Made by a program: the position numbers and the translations under genes. From assembly GCA_010093485.1 (NCBI GenBank), contig MU001512.1, positions 22,842-86,841 on the forward strand: 64,000 bases of DNA, read 5' to 3'. Origin of the DNA: Karstenula rhodostoma CBS 690.94 (taxonomy: Eukaryota > Ascomycota > Dothideomycetes > Pleosporales > Didymosphaeriaceae). This document shows positions 14,379 to 29,744 of the stretch, piece after piece (within the stretch, counting starts at the first letter, position 1; each line of letters begins with the position of its first letter). The notes under the pieces were generated by a model, which was given only the letters and a program-made list of their open reading frames with translations, was not told where the DNA came from and ran no database searches.

Positions 14379-16049
14379 CTACTAAATTAAACTAGAAAAA
14401 TATTATATATTAGTATATAATAAGGGTAATATAGCTACTAGTATTAAATAATAAATATACTAGTAATAATAGTATATATATTATTAGGTATTTATAAAGA
14501 AAAAAAACTAATTAAAAGTAATTTACTAAATATACTATAGTATATATATAAAACTATATATTCTAGGGGCCCTATATATAGAAAAGTATATAATAAGAAT
14601 AGCTCTATTAATAATATTTTTATAGTATTTATACTAGAGAATATAGTATAATAGATATATTAATATACTTTAAAAAAAAATATTACCTAGTTTATTATAT
14701 AAGAATATAAAAGTTAGATAGTAAAGAATAAAAAGGCTAATATTAGGGAAATATATAAAAGTACTAGTAGGATTAGTATTAAAAAAAGGTATACTAAGAA
14801 ATAAAATAATAAAGAGGAGGACTAAGATATAAAAAAAAAAAGGAAAAAGTAACTAAAAAAAGTTAATATAAGAGAAATAAATAAGAGACTAAAGTAGAAA
14901 TTAAAAAAGGTAATAATATAAAAGGTAGTAAATATATAAAACTTATCTATTATAATAGCTAAAAATATTATAATAAGTAAAAAAAAGTAGAAGTATAAAA
15001 AATTTATTTAGAATTTATTAAAAATAGATATAAATATAATAGGTAGTATAATTAGTAAAACTATAGTAGTTAAAATAATAGACTATTTATAGGATTAGAA
15101 AATAGTACTATAGGTATAGAAAGTATAGTATAAAAAGGGAAAGAGGTTCTTTACTAATATAGAAAATAAAGTAAGTAAACTTATAATAGAGAAAGATATA
15201 TTATCTAGAAAAAATAAAGGAAATAATATAAATTAAAGATAAAACTAGCTAGTACTATTATAGTATTTAAAAAATATATATATAAAGTCTAACCTTATAA
15301 AAGGGGATATAGTAAGGTTTATATTACTATATATAATAGTAAAGTAGGGCTAGACTATTAGAATTATTAGGGAGATAAGGTAGTAATAAATATAAGTAGT
15401 AATTTAAATAGAATTTAAAATAGTAGAAATAATAGTATAGAAGTAAAAAGTACTATTTAATAAATAAAAAAGAGGCTATATAACTATAATAAAGGAATAC
15501 TTATTTAGAGTTTTATATTATATATTAGAAAGGGAAGAAGTTATAGAATATATAAACCTATTTATATAAAAAGAATTTAGAAAATAATTAAAAATAGAAA
15601 AGAGGTAGTATATACTAAGGATAAAGTTTAGAATTAAAATATTTATAATTTTATTTTAGAATACTATCTTAAATATATATATTAAAAGAGATATAATTAT
15701 AATATAATTTAGTTTCTAAATAGATATAGTTATAAAGTATAATAAGGAGGTATTTAAAAATTCTATAATAATTAAGAATATATATATTATCTATATAATA
15801 AATAGACTATTTTCTAAAAAATTATTACTAGAGGAACTATTAAATAGTAACTTAGTAAGATATAATTTAATAAGAAATCTATAGCTAGTATATTATACTA
15901 TTAAAGAGAAAAGTTTTAGTAATATTAGTATATAAAAGGATATACCTTATAATAGAAGTTAATAAAAAAGTTTAGATATATATAAAGAATTATACTAAGG
16001 GGGGCTATAGAAAAGTTAAACTTTTCTAACTACCCCTATTATAGTTTCT

Positions 16050-16500
16050 AGATACTAGGTATTAATTAATAGAATAATTAGTATTAGTTAATAGAATAAT
16101 TAGTATTAATTAATAGGATATTAAGTATTAATTAATAAAATATTAAGTATTAGTTAATAGAATATTAAATATTAGTTAATAGGATAATTAGTATTAGTTA
16201 ATAGAATATTAAGTATTAGTTAATAGAATATTAAATATTAGTTAATAGGATAATTAGTATTAATTAATAGAATATCGAGTATTAGTTAATAGGATATTAA
16301 GTATTAGTTAATAGAATAATTAGTATTAGTTAATAGAATATTAAGTATTAGTTAATAGAATATTAAGTATTAGTTAATAGAATAATTAGTATTAGTTAAT
16401 AGAATATTAAGTATTAGTTAATAGAATAATTAGTATTAGTTAATAGGTAGAATAATTAGTATTAGTTAATAGGATACTAGGTATTAATTAATAAGATATT
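16050..16500. repeat. 22-bp minisatellite, array 2
   Basis: There are roughly twenty 22-bp units built on gtattagttaatagaa. Two forms alternate irregularly: ending ataatta and ending tattaa. One unit keeps a CG (atatcgag near 16,273). The same unit forms the gapped array at the end of module copy 1. Confidence 0.9.
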
Positions 16501-16570
16501 AGATATTACTACTTTATATATATATTACTTTTTATAGAATATATAGTATATATTTTATAATCTAATATAC

Positions 16571-18830
16571 TTAGTTTTATATTTCTTTAAATAGTATAAT
16601 AGTTATTACCTCTAAATTAACTATATTAACTATTCTAAGTTAATTAAAAAAACTCTTTTACTTATTAGCTAAAAGTATTTTTATAAGTTTATTAGTAATT
16701 ATTTTATTTAATTTAAGGTATTTAATTATAATTTTTTTTATAAAGACTTTTTATTTTAGTTAGTAATTATATATATTAATATACTATAATTTAGTCTAGA
16801 GTTTTAATATCTTTTTAGTTACTAACTAGATTATTTATTTATTATTATATTATATTATAATTATTAGACTAAATAGTTTAATTTCTAATTTCTTTAATAG
16901 TTTTAAAATATAGAGGGCTTTCTTTACTATCTATAAAAAGATAAGGAGTTTTATTTTTATTATTAATATTATAACTATATCTTATTTATTTACTTTCTAA
17001 ATAATAAGTCTATTAAATAACTTAATAATATATTCTTAAAAACTTTTTTTATTAAGAATATTATTAGTAAATAAGGTATTACTAACTATTTAGAAATAGT
17101 TTTTATCCCTAAGCTATAAGGCCTTTTATTTAGTAATTAATAAATAAAAAAGGATTTAATTAACTATATTATAGTATATCTATCCTAGATTTAATAAAAA
17201 TTTTACTAATTATAATATAATAAATATAATATCTAGTTATATTATAACTATTATAAATAAAAGAAATCTAATTTTTTACTAATACTTATTAATTTCTAAT
17301 AGGGAGAATAGACCTATTTTAAATTTTAATTTTATTTTAGTTATAAATATATTATATTAATAGTTATTTTTATTAACTAGTTATTAAATCTTTTTTATAT
17401 ATAAGAATTAGAATAGTTATATAAAATACTAGTTTTATTTTTAAATTATTTCTATATTTAAAAACTATTAAAGGTTATCCCCTCTAGTTATTATATATTT
17501 TTATTATAAAAATTTTATAGTTTTATTTATTTCTTCTTTCTTATCTCTATAGTATATAATAATAATATTATTAATATAGAAAAAAATAATAATTCTATCC
17601 TTAATAATATAGTAGGGCTTATATAATATAATTATAAACCTAAATTTCTTTAGAATTAATATAAACTTTTATTACTAGAGTTTAAATAATATTTATAGAC
17701 TATAAAGTATCTTTTAAAGTTTAAAAATTATTTTTTATTTTTAATATTCTATAGGTATTCTTATATAAACTTTTCTATTAAACTTTATATAAATAAATAT
17801 ATTAGTAATATTATATTATTTAAACTTAAGATTATATCTAGCTACTATTACTATAAGTATTTAGAATAATTAACTTACTAGTATTATTATATAGATATTT
17901 TATAAGGTAATATTCCTTTATTAATTATTATAAATAATAAATTAAATTTTATACTTTAGAAATTAATAGTACTTATTAAGTTTATAGATATATATCTATA
18001 TATAGTCTAGTATCTAATAGTCTACTTATTTAATTAAAAATTATTCTATTTCTAACTATAATTTTATTTATTAGTAACTATTAAAATAAGCTTATTTAGT
18101 TTCTTTAAATAGTTTTTCTATTAAATAATTTTTTAGTTTTATTTAAATTATTAGTATAGATAGAAGCTAATTATAATAAAATTTAAAACCTTTTATAAAT
18201 ATTTATTTTATCTAAGTCTTATTAAATTCTATTTTTTAGTAGATATCTATATATTTTACTTAGATATCTACTAGAAAAATAGCTATTTATAATATTATTT
18301 TTATTTAATTAATTATTAATAATAGTTAACTACTATTACTAATTTTTATTTTAGATAATAGTTTAGTTACTATTAATTACTAGTTACTATTATTACTTAT
18401 TATAAGTTAAATAAATAGTATAACTAATAGTAGTATTACTAGTAATATTAAATAAATATAGTTATTTTTTCTCTTTTTTATATATTCTAGTATATTTTTA
18501 TTACTATATAATAGTTTATTATAATTTATTATAATTATCTTATTTTTATAGAAAGAGATTATTTTAGATTAGTTTATTAATATAGGTAGTAGTTCTACTA
18601 TTTAAATCTATATTATAATCTTTTTTAAAGTACTATATATTAGATTATTTATAAGTTTTTTTTAAATATTATTAAATATAGTATTTTTATTAAATATAAT
18701 ATTATAGATACTTATTATTTTTAATAGTAATAGAATTTATATATACTATATATTTATAAACTAATATCTAACTAGATATTTAATTTATACTTTAAAATTA
18801 AATTTTTATAACTTATTTTTTCTATATTAT
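16571..18830 (-). mobile_element. Antisense Copia relic, 3' half (interrupted)
   Basis: This stretch is the reverse complement of the 3' half of the nested Copia element (about 21,860-24,110). For example, the complement around 17,550-17,600 matches the reverse-transcriptase YVDD region at about 23,100-23,150. It stops at 18,830 exactly where the sense element begins, and its continuation resumes at 24,503. It is an older copy that was the insertion target. It is heavily RIP-mutated with no open frame, and no LTR is visible at its outer end. Confidence 0.8.
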
Positions 18831-19140
18831 TATTAGATTATAGACTATTTAGAATAGTATATAATCTAATAGTAGTTAATAACTATTATTTATTATAATT
18901 AATAGTAAAAAACTATTAATAGTAGCTATTATCTACTATTTACTATAATTAATAGTAAAGGACTACTATATACTATTATTAGTAGTATAAAAGATAGTTA
19001 GAATACTAAAAAAAATTTAGTATATAGAATATTAACTTAGAGTCTTTAGTCTAACTAGATAAAAAAAGATTAATTATTATTTAAATTTAATTTTATTTAT
19101 AGTTTACTATAATCTATTATTATTTATAGTAAATTTAATA
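18831..19140 (+). repeat. 5' LTR of nested Copia element
   Basis: This 310-bp repeat is shared with 24,193-24,502. It is preceded by the target duplication attat. Confidence 0.85.
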
Positions 19141-22100
19141 ATTAAGAGTTTTACTACCTTAATTAAGCTAATAAAATAGCCTTATTAATCCTCTATAATT
19201 TAATTATAATTTTTATAAATTATATAAATTATATCTAATAGCTATACTAGCTCTAAACACGATATAAGCTATTTAAAATATAAAAGTTTATAAACCCTAA
19301 TAATAATATAATTTCTAGAGTAAAACTAATTTTACTATTACTATCTAAAATTAATATATACTAGTTAAGTATAATTCTAGTAAATAGCTTATATAATATC
19401 TCTAAACTACTAAAATTAATAAAACTATTAACCCTTTTAATAATAGGCTAGAAGGTATATTAAAAGAATTTTAAATACTATAAAATATACCTTAAAGTAT
19501 ATAAAATATATAATTAAGAATATTAAAAAAAAAAGACTAGTCTTAAAAAAATAATATTTTATCTATAATTAACTATATTATTATACCTATAATATAACTA
19601 CTATTAATCTAAATAAATAATTTAATAATAAATTAAGTTTTTTATAGAATTAATTAGTATAAATAAGGAAGATAAATAAAATAAAATAAGAGCTTAATAT
19701 CTATAAGCCCTTAAATTAATAAAACTATCCTTAAACTAGAATATATAACTAATAGAATATAATTATATAGTTACTAAAACTAAAATAAATAAAATTAGTA
19801 AAATATAGTTTATATATAATATAATAAAAGACTTCTTAATTATAATTATAAAGGTTATACTAATATAGAAAATCTTCTTTTAAAAGAGTAGATATTAAAA
19901 TATAAATATAAATAGAAAGGAAATAATAAAATATTTTTAAAAATATATAATTATTCTCTATCTACTTAAGAATAAATAGTAAAAAAGTATTTTTACTATT
20001 ATAAAACTATTTCTTACTACTAGTAATAAATTTATTCTAGATACTAATAAGAATACCTTTTATACTACTAAAGTTATACTATCTAAATAAAAAAAACCTT
20101 ATTAAAAATAAACCTTTAGCTAATATACTATATTTAAGTAGTTTTTAAAAAAAAATATAATAGTAGTTAGAGGCCTAAAATACCCTATTTATAAATAATA
20201 CTATAGTTTTTAGGACTATTACTATACCTTTCTAAATTAAATACTAGACTAGTTTAATCCTTAACCTAGTTTTAGTACTATAGTTAACTATAGAATATAA
20301 AATAATCTAGAGCTTTAAAAGAGTCTAAAAAGGACTAAGAAACTATAAATTTAAATATCTAGAATTAAATAATTATATATATCTACTCCCTTTTAAATTA
20401 TATAGGCTAATATTAATAAGTAACTAGAAGAAAAATAAATTACTAGAATTCTAGTAAGTTTTAATACTATATTCTATTATATAAATCTAAATAATTATCT
20501 ATTATATAATTTATTAATATTTAATTTAGATATAACCTATTATATCTATAATAATATTAACTAGATAGTTTTATTTAGATAATTAATATTAGGAGACTTT
20601 ATATAGGTAGGAAATATATAAGTTTAGATATAAAAGTATAAAACTATTTACCTTAAATTATAGAATAATACTATTATATAAAGTATATATAATAATTATA
20701 TAATTAAACTAAATAATATTATATACTATCTTAACCTTTTCTATAATTTAGTATTATTTTAACTACTTAAAAAATAAGACTTTTAGTAAAATATTAAATT
20801 AAAACTAAGAGTAATTAAATAAGCTAATAATATAATAATAATAGAATTTTAAAAGTTATATAAATAATAGATACTAGAGTATAAATCTATAAAATAAATA
20901 GATAATAATAATAAAATACTATTAGTTATTATTCTTAGTTATCTTAAAGGATAAATAGATAATAATAGTAAAATATTACTAATTACTATTTTTAGCTATT
21001 TAGAGTAGCTATTTAACTAAAATATAAGTAATAATATAAGCTTTACTATATATAAGATTAATTTAAATACTAAATAAAAATTAAGAACTACTAATATAAT
21101 AATATAGTATAAATATCTAGACTATCTAGAATCTAATATACTAAAATACCTCGTTTTATAATTTAAGGGGGTATATATTATAGGGATATCTATAGTAAAA
21201 TATAATACCTATAAATAAACTAAATTAAAATAATAAATTAAATAAAAACCTTACTAGACTAATAAAAAACTAAATAAGTATATAATAATTAACTTTTATA
21301 ACTATAAAATATAGAGTTTTAATAAAAAAAAAAGTTAAATATTTATTATTAATTAGTATTTAGATTTTATATAGGACTTCTACTTTAAAAATAACTATCT
21401 AGCTAGAATAATTATTAGGCTATTAAGTAAATTTATAATCTTTATAAAAATATAATTCTTAGTTACTATAAAAATTCTTAAGTCTAATAATAAAATTTTT
21501 ACTATAAAAGTAAATATTAAGTACTAGTATATAAACTAAGGTATTAGAATTAAATCTTTAGTACTAAATATATAAGTCTAAAATAGTAAAGTTAAATACT
21601 TAGGAAATATTATAAAGAAGAAGGTTTATATAATATAACTTAATATAAATCTATTATAGAAAATATAGCCTAAAATTACTAAAGCTATAATATACCTATA
21701 TAACTAAATACTAAATTATAAGAACTAATAATATTTACCTTATAAAATATTCTTTATAATAGTTATACTTTATAATAGAATAGTAACTTAATTTTAAAAA
21801 CTAAATCTAGTATATTTTAAAGTATATAAATATAAGGCGTTTATAATAACTAATAATATATAATATAGAAAAAATAAGTTATAAAAATTTAATTCTAAAG
21901 TATAGATTAGATATTTAGTTAGTTACTAGTTTATAAATATATAGTATATATAGATTCTATTATTATTCAAAGTAATAAGTATCTATAATATTATATTTAA
22001 TAAAAATACTATATTTAATAGTATCTAGAAGAAGCTTATAGATAATTTAATATATAATACTCTAAAAGAAATCGTGATATAGATTTAAATAGTAGAACTA

Positions 22101-24192
22101 CTATCTATACTAATAAACTAACTTAAAATAATCTTTTTTTATAAAAATAAAATAATTATAATAGATTATAATAAATTATTATATAGTAATAAAAATATAC
22201 TAGAATATATAAAAGAAAAAAAAATAACTATATCTATTTAATATTATTAGTAATACTACTACTAGTTATACTATTTACCTAATTTATAATAAGTAATAGT
22301 AGTAACTAGTAGCTAATAATAGTTAAACTACTATTTAAAATAAAAGTTAATAATAGTAACTAATTATTATTAGTAATTAGTTAAATAAAAATAATATTAT
22401 AGATAGCTATTTTTTTAGTAGATATTTAAATAAAATATATAGGTATTTACTAAGAAATAGAGCTTAATAAGGCTTAGATAAAGTAAATACTTATAAAGGA
22501 TTTTAAACCTTATTATAATTAGCTCCTACCTATACTAATAATCTAAATAAAATTAAAAGATTATCTAAAAGAAAAACTATTTAAAGAAGCTAAATAAATT
22601 TATTTTAATAATTACTAATAAATAAAATTATAATTAGAAGTAAAATAATCCCTAATTAAATAAGTAGACTATTAGATACTAGACTATATATAAGTATATA
22701 CCTATAAACTTAATAAATACTATTAATTTCTAAAGTATAAAATTTAACTTATTATTTATAATAATTAATAGAGGAATATTACCTTATAAGATATCTATAT
22801 AATAATACTAATAAGTTAATTATTTTAAATACTTATAGTAATAGTAACTAGATATAACTTTAAACTTAAATAATATAATATTACTAACGTGTTTATTTAT
22901 ATAAAGCTTAATAGAGAAGTTTATATAAAAATATTTATAGAATACTAAAAATAAAAAATAATTTTTAGGCTTTAGAAGATACTTTATAGCCTATAAATAT
23001 TATTTAAACTCTAGTAATAAGAGTTTATATTAATTCTAAAAAGATTTAGATTTATAACTATACTATATAAACCCTATTATATTATTAAGAATAGAATTAT
23101 TATTTTCTTTTATATAGATAATATTATTATTATATACTATAGAGATAAAAAAGAAAAAATAGATAAAATTATAAAATTTTTATAATAGAAATATATAATA
23201 ACTAAAAGGAATAATTTTTAATAGTTTTTAAATATAGAAGTAATTTAAAAATAGAACTAGTATTTTATATAAGTATTCTAATCCTTATATATAGAAAAGA
23301 TTTAATAACTAATTAATAAAAATAACTATTAATATAATATATCTATAGCTAGAGTAGAATTAAAATCTAGAATAGGTCTATCCTTTTTATTAGAGATTAA
23401 TAAGTATTAGTAGAAGATTAAATCTCTCCTATTTATAGTAATTATAACGCGACTAGATATTATATTTACTATATTATAATTAGTAAGGTTCTTATTAAAT
23501 CTAGAATAGGTATACTATAATATAGCTAATTAAATTTTTTTTTATTTATTAGTTATTAAATAGAAGGCCTTATAGCTTAGAAATAGAAACTATCTTTAAA
23601 TAGCTAGTAATATTTTATTTACTAATAATATTCTTAATAAAAAGAGTTTTTAAGGATATACTATTAAACTATTTAATAGACTTATTATCTAGAAAGTAAA
23701 TAAATAAAATATAATTATAATATTAATAATAAAAGTAGAACTTCTTACCCTTTTATAGATAGTAAAGGAAGTCCTCTATATTTTAAAATTATTAAAGGAA
23801 CTAGGGATTAAACTATCTAGTCTAATAATTATAATATAGTATAATAATAAATAAATAATCTAACTAGTAATTAAAAAGGTATTAAAACTCTAGACTAAGC
23901 TATAGTATATTAATATATATAACTACTAGCTAAAATAAAAAGTCTCTATAAAAAAAATTATAATTAAGTATTTTAAATTAAATAAAATAATTACTAATAG
24001 ACTTATAAAAATACTTTTAACTAATAAATAAAAGAGTGTTTTTAATTAACTTAAAATAGTTAATATAGTTAGCTTAGAGGTAATAACTATTATACTACTT
24101 AAAGAAATTTAGAACTATTTATAATATATACTCTAGCTAATTATTCTAATTATTTAGTTTAGATAATATAAGTATACTAAGTTAAGAAAATA

Positions 24193-24502
24193 TATTAGAT
24201 TATAAACTATTTAGAATAGTATATAATCTAATAGTAATTAATAACTACTATCTATTATAATTAATAATAAAGGACTATTAATAGTAGTTATTACCTACTA
24301 TTTATTATAATTAATAGTAAAGGGCTATTATATATTATTACTAGTAGTATAAAAAATAGCTAGAATATTAAAAAAAACTTAGTATATAAAATACTAACTT
24401 AGAGTCTTTAATTTAGCTAAATAAAAAAAAATTAATTATTATTTAAACCTAATTTTATTTATAGTTTACTATAACCTATTATTATTTATAGTAAATTTAA
24501 TA
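24193..24502 (+). repeat. 3' LTR of nested Copia element
   Basis: This 310-bp partner of 18,831-19,140 differs mainly by G/A and C/T. It is followed by the target duplication attat (24,503-24,507). Confidence 0.85.
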
Positions 24503-27035
24503 ATTATATATTATTAATTATTATAAATATCTTATATTTATATACTTTAAAATATACTAGATTTAGTTTTTAAAGTTAAGTTATTATTCTATTATAAAGT
24601 ATAACTATTATAAAAAATATTTTATAAAGTAAATATTATTAGTTTTTATAGTTTAGTATTTAGTTATATAGATATACTATAGCTCTAGTAATTTTAAACT
24701 ATATTTTCTATAGTAGGTTTATATTAAATTATATTACACGAGCCTTTTTCTTTATAATACCCTTTAAGTATTTAGTTTTACTATTTTAAACTTATATATT
24801 TAATATTAAAGACTTAATTTTAATATCTTAGTTTATATACTAGTACTTAATATCTACTTTTATAGTAAAAATTTTATTATTAGACTTAAGGACTTTTATA
24901 GTAACTAAAAATTATATTTTTATAAAAATTATAAATTTACTTAGTAGTCTAATAATTATTCTAGCTAGATAGTTATTTTTAAAATAGAAGTTCTATATAA
25001 AATTTAAATACTAATTAATAATAAATATTTAACTTTTTTTTTTATTAAAGCTCTATATTTTATAGTTATAAAAGTTAATTACTATATATTTATCTAATCC
25101 TTTATTAGTCTAGTAAGGTTTTTATTTAATTTATTATTTTAATTTAGTTTATTTATAAATATTATACTTTACTATAGATATCCCTATAATATATACCCCC
25201 TTAAACTATAAAATAAAATATTCTAGTATATTAAATTCTAGATAATCTAGATATTTATACTATATTATTATATTAATAGTTTTTAATTTTTATTTAATAC
25301 TTAAGTTAATTTTATATATAGTAAAGCTTATATTATTACTTATATTTTAGTTAAATAGCTACTCTAAATAACTAAAAATAGTAATTAATAGTATTTTACT
25401 ATTATTATCTATTTATTCTATAGATCTATACTCTAGTACCTATTATTTATATAATTTTTAAAACTCTACTATTATTATATTATTAGTTTATTTAATTACT
25501 ATTAGCTCTAACTTAATATTTTACTAAAGGTTTTACCTTTTAAATAATTAAAATAATACTAAATTATAGAGGAGGTTAAAATAATATATAATATTATCTA
25601 GTCTAATTATATAATTATTATATATACTTTATATAATAGTACTACTCTATAATTTAAGGTAAATAGTTCTATATTTTTATATCTAAATTTATATATTTTC
25701 TACCTATATAAAGTTTCCTAGTATTAGTTATTTAAATAAAACTATCTAATTAATATTATTATAGATATAATAGATTATACCTAAATTAAATATTAATAAA
25801 TTATATAATAAATAATTATTTAGATTTATATAAAAGGATATAGTATTAAAACTTACTAGAATTCTAGTAATTTATCTTTTTTCTAGTTATTTATTAATAT
25901 TAGTCTTTATAATTTAAGAGGGAGTATATATATATAATTATTTAATTCTAAATATTTAAATTTATAATTTTTTAGTCCTTTTTAAATTCTTTTAGAGCTC
26001 TAGATTATTCTATATTCTATAATTAACTATAATACTAAAACTAGATTAAGAATTAAACTAATCTAGTACTTTACTTAAAAAGATATAGTAATAGTTTTAA
26101 AAACTATAGTATTATTTATAAATAGGGTATTTTAGACCTCTAACTATTATTATATTTTTTTTTAAAAACTATTTAAATATAGTATATTAGCTAAAGGTTT
26201 ATTTTTAATAAAGTTTTTTTTATTTAAATAGTATAACTTTAGTAATATAAAAAATATCCCTATTAGTATCTAGAATAAATTTATTACTAATAGTAGGAAA
26301 TAGTTTTATAGTAGTAAAGATATCCCTTTACTATTTATCTTTAAGTAAGTAAAAAATAATTATATATTTTTAAAAGTATTTTATTATTTCCTTTCTATTT
26401 ATATCTATATCTTAATATTTACTCTTTTAAAAGAAAGTTCCCTATATTAGTATAATTTTTATAATTATAATTAAAAAGTCTTTTATTATATTATATATAG
26501 ACTATATTTTATTAACTTTATTTATTTTAACTTTAGTAACTATATAATTATATTCTATTAGCTATATATTCTAGTTTAAAAGTAGTTTTATTAATTTAAA
26601 AATTTATAGATATTAAACTTTTATTTTATCTTATTTATCTTCCTTATCTATACTAACTAATTCTATAAAAAATTTAATTTATTATTAAATTATTTATCTA
26701 GATTAATAGTAGTTATATTATAGATATAATAATATAATTAATTATAAATAAAGTACTACCTTTTTAAAACTAGCCTTTTTTTTTTAATATTCTCGATTAT
26801 ATATTTTATATACTTTAAGGTATATTTTATAATATTTAAGATTCTTTTAATATACCTTCTAGCCTATTATTAAAAGATTTTATAATTTTATTAGTTTTAA
26901 TAATTTAGAAATATTATATAAGCTATTTACTAGAATTATACTTAGTTAGTATATATTAATCTTAAATAGTAATAATAAAATTAATTTTACTTTAGAAGTT
27001 ATATTACTATTAGGGTTTATAAACTCTTATATTTT
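24503..27035 (-). mobile_element. Antisense Copia relic, 5' half (interrupted)
   Basis: The reverse complement of this stretch matches about 19,280-21,860 of the nested element, and it continues the relic that breaks off at 18,830. Similarity is lost near 27,035, before the region that would correspond to the relic's own 5' LTR, so the relic is truncated. All frames carry RIP-type stops. Confidence 0.78.
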
Positions 27036-29744
27036 AGGTAAATTATCTATTCTAAATATTAATAGTACTAGTAATATTATATAAATAGTAACTAGACTTA
27101 GTATATTACTAGAATAAATAAATAATAAAAATAATATAATAACTAGTATTCCTTATATAGTTATTTAAAGTATACTTTTACTACTAGATAACTATAATAG
27201 ATAAGATATATTATAATTAAATAATAGGAATAGTAATAGAAATATATTATAGTAAAAGAATAATTATACTAGTTATAATATAATACTATTCCTAGATAAT
27301 TATCTAGATATAGGTTTAATCTAAAATAGTAATATATTACTCTAAACTAGAAAAGTCTTATATTAGTTATTTAACTAAACTAAAAAAATACTATACTAGC
27401 TAGATATTTATATATTATTTAAAATTTTTATAGGGATATTAATAGCTTTTATTAGTATAGATATTAATATATTACTAATATTATAAGTATTTATAATTAG
27501 AAATTTTACTATAGTAGTTAGTTTCTAAATAGTAACTACTATAAACTATTACTATATATTATTATTTTTAATAGTATAATTCTAATCTACTATAATATTA
27601 ATTTTATTATTATTTACCCCTATTAGTCTTTATATATTCTTTAATTTCTTAGAGATTTTATTTATATTTATATATCCTTATATAGTACTAGTCTATATTT
27701 TAAATAAAATATTAATAGTTTTTATATTTTTATATTTTATTTATTATAATATATATTATTTATACTTAATATACTTATTTATCTATTCCTTATTACTTAT
27801 TTAAAATTAGTTAAAAACTACTATAACCTCTATATTATTTACTATAAATAATATAAATAGAAATACTAGTTTATAATTATTTTTACCTTTTTATAACTTA
27901 TTTAACTAGAGGAAAGGGTTATAAGGAATAGGAATATTAGTATTAATTTAAAAACTAAAGTTTAAATAGGTAGTTACTAATATATTTTAAAGTATAGATT
28001 TATAATAAATAAATTTAGGAGGGGCCTAAGTCTAGTATTAGTATTAGTATTACTATTAATAAAGATATCTAGTAGCTTCTTCTATCTTATTAGAGTTTTA
28101 ATATTTTTTTAATTAATTTTTAAATATTATAAATTATATTATAAAATAGAATAAATATATCTAAACTTAATTATTAGATATAATATATATTACTAATTTA
28201 TTTAATTAGAATTAATATAATTACTAATTTACTTAATTAGGGTTAGTATAATTACTAATTTATTTAATAAAGATTAATATAGTTACTAACTTATTTATAT
28301 CTTTACTATAAATAACTCTATAACTATAATTCTTATAAAATATTAAAAGAGTATATTTAATTTATATACTTTTTCTCTATATTCTAGTATATAGAATATA
28401 AAATTTTATTTTCTAAAAATTTTTAATTTTAAACTAACTTTTTATCTTTATTATTACTACTACTTTTTTAATTCCTTTAAAGCTATAGTTCCGTTAGATA
28501 AGCTCTAATATTTTTCTAATATCTAAGTATCTATATATAGAATTATTATAATATTATTAAATAATTTTAATTTATAATTCCTTAAATACTTCTTTAGTAA
28601 TAACTAGAAGTTAGTTAAGTTCTACTATAGGTTCTAAAGATTTATCTTTAATTTTATAAAAAATTATAGAGAAGGTTTTTATTTTTTCTTCTACTAGATT
28701 ATTTTATTAGTTAAAAATATTAGCTCTTCTATTTTTTTTTCTATTATATAGATAACTTTAAACTTATATTATTTTATAGTCTATAACTATTATTATTATT
28801 ATAGTATAAATTTCTTAATTATTATAAACTATAATAGGTTTTTATAATCTATATAGATTTTTAGTAATAAGTAATTAAGAGTATAAATTCTCTAGTATTT
28901 TAATATTTTAATAATTATATAGAATTCTTTATTATATATATTATATTATATTTCTATATTATTAAATTTATATAAATAGTAGGTAATTAAATACTATTTA
29001 CTATTTCTTTTTTATTTAGTATATATATCTAATACTAGGTTACTTATATTTATTTTAAATTATAATAGTTCTTTATCTTTAAAATATATAAAAACTAGTT
29101 CTATAATATATACTATATTAAAGAATTAGAATAATATTTTATATTTTATTATTTATTTAAAAAGTATATCCTTTTTTATAAGATTTATTAAAGATATTAT
29201 AATCTTTATATAGTTCTTAATAAATTATTAGTTAAATCTATAGAATTCTAAGAATTTTTAAATATTCTTAACTATTTTTAGTATAGGCTAGGTTTTAATA
29301 TATTTAATTTTATTTAGTATTATTTTAATTCCTTCTATAGTAATAATATATTTTAGAAATTTAAAATATTTAATATATTATAAATACTTCTTTAGTTTAA
29401 CTTATAACTATATTTTATCTAGGGCCTTAAGTACTATTTATATATATAAAATATAGTTAAATTTATTTTTAAAAAAAATAAGAATATTATCTATATATAT
29501 AATAATAAAAATATCTAAATAATTTTATAAAATATTATTAACTAGTACTTAAAAGGTTACTAGTATATTTATAAGTTTAAAAGGTATTACTATATATTTA
29601 AATAGTCTATATTATATTTAAAATACTATTTTCTATTCTTTACTTTTTTTTATTTTAATAAGGTAGTATTTATTTTATAGGTCTATTATAGTAAAAACCT
29701 TAACTTATAAAAGTTTATTTCTAAGTTTTAAAATATTAGATAAT
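27036..29744 (-). mobile_element. Antisense Gypsy-type element, downstream part
   Basis: Read on the minus strand, about 29,744 down to 29,480 resembles the second half of a Gypsy reverse transcriptase, ending at the catalytic motif read as YIDNI (29,480-29,510), a mutated YLDDI. RNase H and integrase would lie below this but are too mutated to place. The outer LTR is not found, and 27,036-28,000 may belong to something else. The first half of the same polymerase lies beyond the inserted Copia at 36,949. Confidence 0.65.

Larger units (their letters stand above)
13719..16570. repeat. 2.85-kb repeated module, copy 2
   Basis: This is the second head-to-tail copy of the module at 11,067-13,718, starting at ggtactatatag (13,719) and ending near ctaatatacttag (about 16,570). 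It carries more A/T than copy 1 at many aligned sites, that is, additional RIP-type transitions. Its minisatellite is longer (about 16,050-16,500) because it is fully sequenced. No open reading frame survives. Confidence 0.85.
18831..24502 (+). mobile_element. Complete RIP-mutated Copia-type LTR retrotransposon
   Basis: Two similar 310-bp direct repeats bound 5.05 kb of interior. Both begin tattagatta and end ttaata, as TG..CA ends would after C-to-T and G-to-A change. The 5-bp flanks are attat on both sides (18,826-18,830 and 24,503-24,507), a target-site duplication confirmed because removing the element rejoins the antisense relic. In the + frame near 22,880-23,150 a reverse transcriptase is legible, ending FFYIDN where intact elements have YVDD. 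Order and orientation fit Ty1/Copia. Stops occur throughout, so it cannot encode protein. Confidence 0.88.
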
